Shown here piece after piece: positions 27,889 through 34,023 of a stretch of DNA of 50,782 nucleotides. Source of the stretch: Paracoccaceae bacterium (GTDB lineage Bacteria > Pseudomonadota > Alphaproteobacteria > Rhodobacterales > Rhodobacteraceae); assembly GCA_024304875.1 (NCBI GenBank), contig JAMWZF010000001.1:1-50782 (forward strand), in the 5' to 3' direction. The position numbers and the translations under genes were made by a program. The notes under the pieces were generated by a model. It did no database searches, had not been told where the DNA came from, and saw only the letters and a program-made list of their open reading frames with translations. Within the stretch, counting starts at the first letter, position 1, and each line of letters opens with the position of its first letter.

Positions 27889-28137
27889 GCTGCTCGGCCC
27901 CTCTGATGTATCGTGTTTTGACCAGACTACCGCGAAACGTGGCACATGCAAGGAAAAACGGCTCTTTCTGTGCCCTTTCTAAGCAAAATCAAATGGTTGT
28001 TCTGGGCGCCTTGGTTTGCTTGTTTAGGCGCAATCCCCATGCCGGCCTGTTAAATTGTGTTATTTGTTTAGTTAAGGCGCTGGACAGTGTTCCCTAACTG
28101 CCTTGCGGCAAATGCTTTTTTCAAGAGCTTTCTGATC

Positions 28138-28203
28138 GGAGCGACTCCGATCCCCCGAAGGAGCGACTCCGAACCACCGCCGCGGTGACTCCGCTCCCAC
28201 GAT
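28138..28203 (+). repeat. Three 22-bp iterons (candidate RepA binding sites)
   Basis: Units begin at 28138, 28160 and 28182, exactly 22 bases (two helical turns) apart. The first two share GGAGCGACTCCGA; the third is the degenerate GCGGTGACTCCGC. Each core is itself partly palindromic (GGAG...CTCC). Even spacing next to repA and a DnaA box supports RepA binding. Confidence 0.75.
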
Positions 28204-28218
28204 CCGCACTGGACCGAC

Positions 28219-28227
28219 TTATCCACA
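28219..28227 (+). promoter_or_regulatory. DnaA box
   Basis: TTATCCACA matches the DnaA box consensus TTATNCACA in every position and lies 15 bases after the last iteron and 69 bases before repA. Confidence 0.75.
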
Positions 28228-28296
28228 GGCCGTACCCTAGGTGTCACTGAAACCACGAATCCCCCGGCAGAGGGGACGGGCGAGGCAGGCAGTGAC

Positions 28297-29295
28297 ATGA
28301 TCGAGACGGCAGGGCCGGGCATGGCCAGGGGGCAGGGCGACTTCTTCGTCTGCGACATCCTCGCCGCGATGCCCAAGCACGATCTGGCCTCGATGGAACA
28401 TCCGCTGTTCTCTCTCTCGACCCGGCCGGACCGGCGCATCCTCGACTACACCCACAACGACACCCGCATCGTCATCACTCCCTCGGTCAAGGGGCGGGCC
28501 ACGATCTTCGACGCCGACATCCTGATCTTCTGCATCAGCCAGCTGGTCGCGGCGCTGAATGCGGGGCGCGAGGTGGCGCGCACGCTGACGCTCACGGCCC
28601 ACGACCTGATGCTGGCCACGGGGCGGGACACCTCGGGCGACGGCTACAAGCGGCTGCGCGATGCCTTCGAGCGGCTGGCGGGCACCCGCATCACCACCAA
28701 CATCGTGACGGGCGAGACCGAGGTGACCTCGGGCTTCGGCCTGATCGAGAGCTGGGAGATCGTGCGCCGCACGCGGGCAGGGCGCATGGTCTCGGTCAGC
28801 GTGACGCTCTCGGACTGGATCTACCGGGCGGTGCTGGCGCGGTCGGTCCTGACGCTGAGCCGCGACTACTTCGGCCTGCGCAAGCCCCTCGAGCGGCGAC
28901 TCTATGAACTGGCGCGCAAGCATTGCGGACGGCAGGCCGTCTGGCCGGTCTCGCTGGAGGTGCTGCTGAAGAAGACCGGCTCGGCCTCGCCCCGCCGGGT
29001 GTTCCGCGCCATGCTGCGCGAGATCGCCGCCCGCGATCCCCTGCCTGACTACACGCTGAGCGAACAGGCGGACGACCTGTGGCGGATCCGGCCCCGGCGG
29101 CTGGCCGAGGAGGCGGCTGGCGCAGGTCCGGTGCTGAAGCCCGCCACCCTGGACCAGGCCCGCGCGTTGGCCCCTGGCTGGGATCCTTACGGGCTCGAGG
29201 CGGAGTGGCGCGAGATGTGGCACCGTTCGGGTCGCCCGCCCCTGCGCAGCCCCGACCGCGCGTTCCTGGGCTGGCTGGCCAAGCGGAAGGGGTAG
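28297..29295 (+). CDS. repA: Plasmid replication initiator RepA (RPA family)
   Basis: A 332-residue initiator of the replication-initiator-protein-A family widespread on Rhodobacterales plasmids. Recognisable stretches are LASMEHPLFSLSTRPD, VITPSVKGRATIFDADILI, FCISQLVAALN, LTAHDLMLATGR and YKRLRDAFERLAGTRI, together a winged-helix DNA-binding domain, and SRDYFGLRKPLERRLYELAR in the second. It should bind the iterons just upstream and open the A+T-rich segment with DnaA. ATG at 28297 is preceded by a GAGGCAGG ribosome site; ATG at 28321 is a possible later start. A parS-like site lies 19 bases after the stop. Confidence 0.92.
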   Translation: MIETAGPGMARGQGDFFVCDILAAMPKHDLASMEHPLFSLSTRPDRRILDYTHNDTRIVITPSVKGRATIFDADILIFCISQLVAALNAGREVARTLTLTAHDLMLATGRDTSGDGYKRLRDAFERLAGTRITTNIVTGETEVTSGFGLIESWEIVRRTRAGRMVSVSVTLSDWIYRAVLARSVLTLSRDYFGLRKPLERRLYELARKHCGRQAVWPVSLEVLLKKTGSASPRRVFRAMLREIAARDPLPDYTLSEQADDLWRIRPRRLAEEAAGAGPVLKPATLDQARALAPGWDPYGLEAEWREMWHRSGRPPLRSPDRAFLGWLAKRKG

Positions 29296-29314
29296 GGCGC
29301 GCCCGGGGCCGGAA

Positions 29315-29332
29315 GGTTTCGCATGCGAAACC
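29315..29332. promoter_or_regulatory. parS: parS-like palindrome, copy 2
   Basis: An 18-base perfect palindrome containing the same core GTTTCGCATGCGAAAC as 25374-25395, placed between the converging ends of repA and the rhomboid gene. It differs from copy 1 only in the outermost base pairs. Confidence 0.72.
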
Positions 29333-29365
29333 CTGGGCGCACCGGGTCGGGGCAGGGGGGCTGGG

Positions 29366-30058
29366 TTACTCGACGGGCCGCGGGTCGATGAGCAGCGCCA
29401 GGATCCAGCCGGCGACGAAGCCCCCCAGATGGGTCTGCCAGGCGAGCTGACCGGCCATGGCCCACCACAGCACGAGGTTGAGCAGGGCGAGCAAAAGCAC
29501 CGCCCGCGCGACCGGCCAGAGACCCTCGCGGGAAGCGTAGCGGTCCACGTAGGCCCAGGCGAGGAGGCCGCCCGCCAGGCCGAAGAGCGCCCCCGAGGCC
29601 CCCACCATGGGGCGCAGCTCGGGTGCCAGAAGCGCGAAGCCGGCGCCGCCCCCGAGGCAGGCCCCGGCATAGAGCAGGGCGAAGGCGCCCTGTCCGACCC
29701 GGTCCAGGACCGCACGGCCGAGCGACCACAGCGTGATCATGTTGACCGCTAGGTGGACCGGGCCGCCGTGCAGGAAGCCGTAGGTGACGAACATCGTGTA
29801 GGGCTGCGCGGCGTAGTTCGGCCGCCAGGCCTGCAGAAGCCCCGGCCAGAAGCCGAAGTACTCGTAGGCCATCTGCCGCAAACGGGGCGGGCCGAACAGC
29901 TGCAGGTCGCTCAGGGTGAGGACGATCTCGATCAGGGCGCAGAGCGCGATCAGGGCGTAAAGGGACAGATGACCTCGAATCGGCCTGCCTCCGGAATCTG
30001 GGTCGCGACGCAGCGCCGGGAGGCGAAAGGCGACACAATTTTGGGCACCGAAGCCCAT
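29366..30058 (-). CDS. Rhomboid family intramembrane serine protease
   Basis: A 230-residue polytopic protein with about six membrane helices. Motifs are HGGPVHLAVNMITLW (Asn106), the catalytic serine in GASGALFG (Ser155), and the catalytic histidine in WQTHLGGFVAG (His210). Rhomboids cut single-pass membrane proteins within or near their membrane helix. ATG at 30058 is preferred; ATG at 30097 would add 13 residues without family features. The gene converges on repA and diverges from the VPLPA-CTERM gene. Its substrate is unknown; a link to the C-terminal membrane helix of the VPLPA-CTERM protein next door is only a guess. Confidence 0.85.
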   Translation of the reverse strand: MGFGAQNCVAFRLPALRRDPDSGGRPIRGHLSLYALIALCALIEIVLTLSDLQLFGPPRLRQMAYEYFGFWPGLLQAWRPNYAAQPYTMFVTYGFLHGGPVHLAVNMITLWSLGRAVLDRVGQGAFALLYAGACLGGGAGFALLAPELRPMVGASGALFGLAGGLLAWAYVDRYASREGLWPVARAVLLLALLNLVLWWAMAGQLAWQTHLGGFVAGWILALLIDPRPVE

Positions 30059-30158
30059 TGTGGCGGGCTTGTAAACAACACCGCCGGCGCCGGGCACACG
30101 TCATGCGGGAATTCAGGCAAATCAGGCGTTTTTATGGCGCGAGCAAGGCTTGTCCAAG

Positions 30159-30187
30159 TTGACACGGCGGCTACCATAGCGTTAACT
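30159..30187 (+). promoter_or_regulatory. Candidate promoter of the VPLPA-CTERM gene
   Basis: A perfect -35 box TTGACA at 30159-30164 is followed after 17 bases by TTAACT (30182-30187) as a weak -10. The -10 lies inside the inverted repeat GTTAACTTTTTAAC (30181-30194), which could be an operator. The start codon is about 70 bases downstream, at 30257. Confidence 0.5.
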
Positions 30188-30256
30188 TTTTAACGAAGGA
30201 AAACCGCACCTTTGGGATTCTGTGTCCCGGAGCCGTGCGCCACAAGGGGTAAAGTT

Positions 30257-30997
30257 ATGACAGTACTAAAAGCATTGGTCGTGGCGTCCGCTTCGATTTT
30301 CGCGGCCTCCACCGCCTCGGCGGCAACCATCGATTTGTTCGATGATTTCCAAAAGGTCGAAGACGATTCGAACGGGGCTGTTCAGGGTTCGGAGGTTGCG
30401 GCGCCGGTCATCGGCGGTTTCCGCGATCTGTGGGTTGAGACATCGCCCGAAATTCCTGGCCTGTCGACGTCGCTGACTGTGGCCGGTGGGTTCTTGTCAT
30501 TCAGCAACGATACTGGCCAGCAAGGTATCGGCCAGGTTGCCTATGATGGTAACGATGGCGCTCCTACGGGTCTGAACAGCATCGATACTGATGGTCTCGG
30601 GATCGCAGGGGTGATCGGGAGCGGTCTCGACCTGACCTTCGGTCTCACCAATCCGGCGTTCTTCTTCGAGGTTCTCGAGGCGGACGGCGACTTCGTGTTC
30701 AGCGCGACAGTTTATGACATGGCCGGAAACGTCCATACCTATGTCGAGAACATTTTCGACGGCGCTTTCAGCCCGTTCCTGTCCTTCAGTGAATTCACCA
30801 GCGAGGGTGTGGACATGACGGACGTTGGCGCTGTCATCTTCCAGGTCGACTCGGTTTCGACCGGCATCTCGATCGATGGCGCCCTTGGCTCCATCACGGT
30901 TGTTCCGCTGCCTGCCTCCGCCCTGCTTCTGCTGGGTGGCCTGGGTGGTCTCTTCGGGGCCTCGACCCTCGTCGGCCGTCGGCGCCGCGACGCCTGA
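30257..30997 (+). CDS. Secreted VPLPA-CTERM sorting-signal protein
   Basis: A 246-residue exported protein. An N-terminal signal peptide (KALVVASASIFAASTASA, likely cleavage after residue 22) precedes a beta-rich mature part, and the C terminus is the tripartite sorting signal: VPLPA at 216-220, a hydrophobic helix rich in Gly/Leu, and the basic end GRRRRDA. In PEP-CTERM-like systems the exosortase removes this tail and the protein is passed to the surface. VPLPA is the signal variant recognised by exosortase D, encoded at 32355-33956. The start is ATG at 30257 with AAGGGG upstream. It has its own terminator. The mature domain is not recognised; asparagine, aspartate and glycine are frequent. 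It has less G+C-rich DNA than the neighbours. Confidence 0.85.
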   Translation: MTVLKALVVASASIFAASTASAATIDLFDDFQKVEDDSNGAVQGSEVAAPVIGGFRDLWVETSPEIPGLSTSLTVAGGFLSFSNDTGQQGIGQVAYDGNDGAPTGLNSIDTDGLGIAGVIGSGLDLTFGLTNPAFFFEVLEADGDFVFSATVYDMAGNVHTYVENIFDGAFSPFLSFSEFTSEGVDMTDVGAVIFQVDSVSTGISIDGALGSITVVPLPASALLLLGGLGGLFGASTLVGRRRRDA

Positions 30998-31024
30998 TCC
31001 AAGGCACAGACGCAGTTTTCAAGC

Positions 31025-31058
31025 GGTGGTCCGGAAACCCGGGCCACCGTTTTCTTTT
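31025..31058 (+). terminator. Rho-independent terminator after the VPLPA-CTERM gene
   Basis: A ten-pair stem (GGTGGTCCGG / CCGGGCCACC, one G:U pair) with a short A-rich loop at 31025-31048 is followed by GTTTTCTTTT. It begins 27 bases after the stop codon. Confidence 0.8.
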
Positions 31059-31347
31059 GGGCAGGCAAAACCCGTGGCTCTGCCCCCGGCGGGTCGTGGC
31101 GGTAAGAGCTTCTACACGCTCTGCGGTGGTTCGGTAAATTGGATGCAATCTTAAGGCGACTGCTGCCTTAAACCTGCCTTAATCCTGCCCACTGGTTCAG
31201 CATCGGAAACAATATTCCTCTTGAATTCCAATGTTTTGTCCTAGTTGTCAATCAAGGCCGCCGCCAGAAAAACGTGGACAAATTAAGGCAATTTCGTGTA
31301 AATTTCAGGTGGGTGGTTTTGCTGGATATCTGTTGCTGGGGAAGATT
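31059..31347 (+). promoter_or_regulatory. Long upstream region of the phosphoglycosyl transferase, with TTAAGGC repeats
   Basis: A 289-base leader with four copies of the heptamer TTAAGGC or its complement: 31151-31157, 31165-31171, 31176-31182 and 31283-31289. The first two form an inverted repeat with a 7-base centre. The second and third give TTAA-N7-TTAA (31168-31182), the full CtrA consensus. GGCGGTA at 31098-31104, followed by a small hairpin, resembles the first part of an ops element. Both assignments are by pattern only. Confidence 0.45.
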
Positions 31348-32211
31348 ATGACCTACCAATTTCGAGAGGACTCGCTGCCTCCTCTCTCTCGCTCCGATTG
31401 CACGACTGACGCAGACGCCTCGAAGGTGCGTCCCACGGTCTGGGATCGCGGCATCGCGCTGCTCGCTCTGGCTCTCTTCTCGCCGATCCTCGTCCTCGTG
31501 ACCCTGGCCATCGTGCTGGGCGGCCAGAAACCGATCTTCTTCCAGGAGCGCGTCGGGCATCAGGGCCGGCTGTTCTGGATCTTCAAGTTCCGCACCATGC
31601 CCGACGAGGGCTGGAAGTCCGCGCGGGCGCGGGCGCAGACCAGCCGGATCGCGCGGGCCCGTCTTGCCGTCTTCAGCCGGGTCTCGGCCGTGCTGCGGGC
31701 CACCGGGCTCGACGAGCTGCCGCAGTTCGCGAACATCCTGAAGGGCGACATGCAGGTCCTGGGGCCGCGCCCCTTGATGGTCGAGGATTTCCTCGCGCTT
31801 CCCGATCGCCGGCTCGAGCGCTGCGCGGTTCTGCCCGGCATCACGGGTCTGGCCCAGATCAACGGCGGCCAGGATCTGGACTCCAATTCCAAGCTCGCCC
31901 TGGATCTCTATCTCATCAAGCATCGCTCCCCCGCCATCGCGGCCAAGATCGTGATCCGGTCCGCCCTGCGCATCCTGGGCGGCAACGGCGCGACGGCGAC
32001 CGCCTGCGCGATCGATCTGGAACGGGCCAGGGACGAGATGGCGGCGGGCCGCAAGGGTCCGATCCTGCCCGCCGTGACGCATCGGGCGGGGGGCGTCCGG
32101 CCCTTCGCGCGCTCCTCTTCGGCCGGAACGCGAACCCGCGCATGGAGCCGGGGCGAATTGCGCACCGCCCGCGTGGCGCCGGCGGCCCCGGCAGGGGACG
32201 TCTCCCGCTAG
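31348..32211 (+). CDS. Phosphoglycosyl transferase (initiating sugar transferase, PglC/WcaJ family)
   Basis: A 287-residue monotopic phosphoglycosyl transferase. It has one N-terminal membrane helix (about 32-58), then FFQERVGHQGRLFWIFKFRTM, the catalytic Asp-Glu pair in LDELPQFANILKGDM (Asp122, Glu123), LGPRPLM and LPGITGLAQINGG. It transfers a sugar-1-phosphate from a UDP-sugar to undecaprenyl phosphate, starting the repeat unit. The C-terminal 60 residues are extended, basic and without family features. ATG at 31348 follows GGGGAAG. It is the only initiating transferase seen on the plasmid, and the first gene before exosortase D. Confidence 0.9.
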   Translation: MTYQFREDSLPPLSRSDCTTDADASKVRPTVWDRGIALLALALFSPILVLVTLAIVLGGQKPIFFQERVGHQGRLFWIFKFRTMPDEGWKSARARAQTSRIARARLAVFSRVSAVLRATGLDELPQFANILKGDMQVLGPRPLMVEDFLALPDRRLERCAVLPGITGLAQINGGQDLDSNSKLALDLYLIKHRSPAIAAKIVIRSALRILGGNGATATACAIDLERARDEMAAGRKGPILPAVTHRAGGVRPFARSSSAGTRTRAWSRGELRTARVAPAAPAGDVSR

Positions 32212-32245
32212 GGCGGCGGCCCCGGGGATCTCCACCAAGGATCGG

Positions 32246-32278
32246 CCTTCGGTCTCTTGCCTCCGCAAGGACCGAAGG
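32246..32278 (+). terminator. Stem-loop terminator after the phosphoglycosyl transferase
   Basis: CCTTCGGTC and GACCGAAGG pair fully, with a nested CTTGC/GCAAG pair and a CTCC loop, giving about 14 base pairs with one bulge. It is followed by TCTCGTTTCG, a T-poor tail, so termination may be partial and allow read-through into the exosortase gene. Confidence 0.55.
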
Positions 32279-32354
32279 TCTCGTTTCGAAGATTGCGAAG
32301 GCATGATATGAGACCGCCCTCGACGGGGTCTCGATTGAGGAAGCACAGGGCCAG

Positions 32355-33956
32355 ATGACAACGACGGATCAGTTCGCCAATCGATCTGCGCTTGGCTGGA
32401 TGAACTGGGGGCTGTTCTGGCTTCTGGTCGCCACCGTCGCGGCGGCCCTGTTCTTCCGGGACGGTTTCGAGGTGCTCCTCGACGCCTGGAGCGAGCCCGA
32501 ATACAGCCACGGTCCCCTGATCCCGGTGCTGTCGGCCCTGATGTTCCTGCGGGACCTCAAGCAGTACCCGGTCCAGCCCGGCCCCAAGCGGCACCGCTGG
32601 CCCGGCGTGCTGGTCGTCCTGCTGTCGATCGCGGTGGCCGTGCTCGGGACCCTGCTCCACGCCGATTCCTTCCTGGCCTACGCGATGATCGTCTGGGTCG
32701 GCGGGGTGCTTCTGATCAGCTTCGGCTGGGACACCGGAAAGCACCTCTGGCCGGCCGTCCTTCACCTCGTCTTCATGCTGCCGCTGCCCGGCATGATCTA
32801 TTACCAGGTGTCGACCTTCCTGCAGCTGGTGTCCTCGGAACTCGGGGTCTGGTTCCTCCAGCTCGCCAGCGTGCCGGTCTACCTCGAAGGCAACATCATC
32901 GATCTGGGGGTCCTGAAACTGCATGTGGCCGAGGCCTGTTCCGGCCTGCGCTACATGTTCCCGATCATGAGCTTCTCCTACATCTTCGCCTTCCTCTACC
33001 AGGGGCCGACCTGGCACAAGGTCGTGCTTTTGCTGGCGGCCGCTCCGATCGCGATCTTCATGAACTCGGTCCGGATCGCGATCGCCGGCATCCTCGTGCA
33101 GCAGTTCGGCATCGAATGGCTCGAAGGCTTCACCCATTTCTTCGAAGGCTGGGTGATCTTCATGATCAGCATCTTCCTCCTGATCGCCCTGGCCTGGATC
33201 CTGCTCAAGCTGAATCCGCGCAAGATGTCGCTGGCCGAGGCGCTCGACCTCGAGACCGACCAGATCGTGCCGCAGATCAAGCGGCTGCAGTTCGTCTATC
33301 CCTCCCCGGCCCTGATCACCGCCGCGGCGCTCATGGTCACGGCGGTCACCGTCGCCCCGCTGATCCCGGAGCGGGTCGCCACCGTGCCGGACCGGGACAG
33401 CTTCGCCCTCTTCCCGCGCGAGATCGGCGCATGGCGCCAGTACGGCACCGAGCAGCGGTTCTCTCCGGAGATCGAGGAGAGCCTCTCGGCGGACGACTAC
33501 CACGCGGTGCAGTTCGCCCGGGCGCCGGGCGAGCCCTCGCTGGACTTCTTCTCCGCCTGGTACACCGACCTGTCCGAGGACGGCGTGCAGCACACGCCCG
33601 AGATCTGCCTGCCCGGGGCGGGATGGGAGATCGCCCAGGTGGAGCGCATCGACCTCAGCGGAGAGCTGGGGCTGGAGGATCCCTACCGGGTCAACCGCGT
33701 CATCCTGCAGAAGGGCCAGGACCGGATGCTGGTTTATTACTGGTTCACCCACATGGGCCGCGCGATGCCCTCCAACACCGAGGCCAAGTTCAGCGTCATG
33801 ACTCGGGGGGCCTTCAACGACCGGCTGGACGGCGCGATCATCCGGCTCATCGTGCCGATCAGCGAGTCGCATACCGAAGCGGATGCCGCCGCGCAGATGA
33901 TCGACTTCCTCAAGGCGGCGGGCCCCCAGCTGCCACGGTTCATCCCGGGCGCCTGA
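32355..33956 (+). CDS. xrtD: VPLPA-CTERM-specific exosortase D with fused EpsI domain
   Basis: A 533-residue membrane transpeptidase-like protease. Residues 1-285 hold about eight membrane helices with the exosortase triad: Cys195 in VAEACSGLRYMFP, Arg240 in FMNSVRIAI and His261 in GFTHFFEGW. Residues about 315-533 are an EpsI domain (DUF3485) on the outer side after a further helix, with QHTPEICLPGAGW typical of it. Exosortases cleave C-terminal PEP-CTERM-like signals in the inner membrane; the D type is paired with VPLPA signals. The client at 30257-30997 has exactly that signal. ATG start at 32355. Confidence 0.9.
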   Translation: MTTTDQFANRSALGWMNWGLFWLLVATVAAALFFRDGFEVLLDAWSEPEYSHGPLIPVLSALMFLRDLKQYPVQPGPKRHRWPGVLVVLLSIAVAVLGTLLHADSFLAYAMIVWVGGVLLISFGWDTGKHLWPAVLHLVFMLPLPGMIYYQVSTFLQLVSSELGVWFLQLASVPVYLEGNIIDLGVLKLHVAEACSGLRYMFPIMSFSYIFAFLYQGPTWHKVVLLLAAAPIAIFMNSVRIAIAGILVQQFGIEWLEGFTHFFEGWVIFMISIFLLIALAWILLKLNPRKMSLAEALDLETDQIVPQIKRLQFVYPSPALITAAALMVTAVTVAPLIPERVATVPDRDSFALFPREIGAWRQYGTEQRFSPEIEESLSADDYHAVQFARAPGEPSLDFFSAWYTDLSEDGVQHTPEICLPGAGWEIAQVERIDLSGELGLEDPYRVNRVILQKGQDRMLVYYWFTHMGRAMPSNTEAKFSVMTRGAFNDRLDGAIIRLIVPISESHTEADAAAQMIDFLKAAGPQLPRFIPGA

Positions 33957-34000
33957 GTCCCGCCTTCGGGCTGGAAAGTCCCGGGGCCGTTTGCGATCCT

Positions 34001-34021
34001 CGGGCCTCGAGAAGAGGCCCG
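34001..34021 (+). promoter_or_regulatory. Hairpin covering the ribosome site of the next gene
   Basis: CGGGCCTC and GAGGCCCG form an eight-pair stem with a five-base loop ending two bases before the ATG at 34024. The only purine-rich stretch that could serve as a ribosome site (GAGAAGAGG) is inside the loop and 3' arm, so folding would hide it. Confidence 0.5.
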
Positions 34022-34023
34022 AC

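Larger units (their letters stand above)
27889..28296. other. oriV: Replication origin region (oriV) between parA and repA
   Basis: A 408-base non-coding gap that separates the divergent parA and repA genes. From about 27940 to 28130 it is A+T rich compared with the rest (for example TTAAATTGTGTTATTTGTTT at 28050-28069). To the right stand three 22-bp direct repeats (28138-28203) and a perfect DnaA box TTATCCACA (28219-28227). Together with the adjacent repA this is the standard arrangement of an iteron-controlled plasmid origin. Promoters of parA and repA must also lie here. Confidence 0.78.

Noticed and set aside
28138..28203. Short direct repeats as a CRISPR array
   Set aside because: Units are contiguous 22-mers without spacers, only three in number, next to repA and a DnaA box, and no cas genes are present. 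They are iterons.
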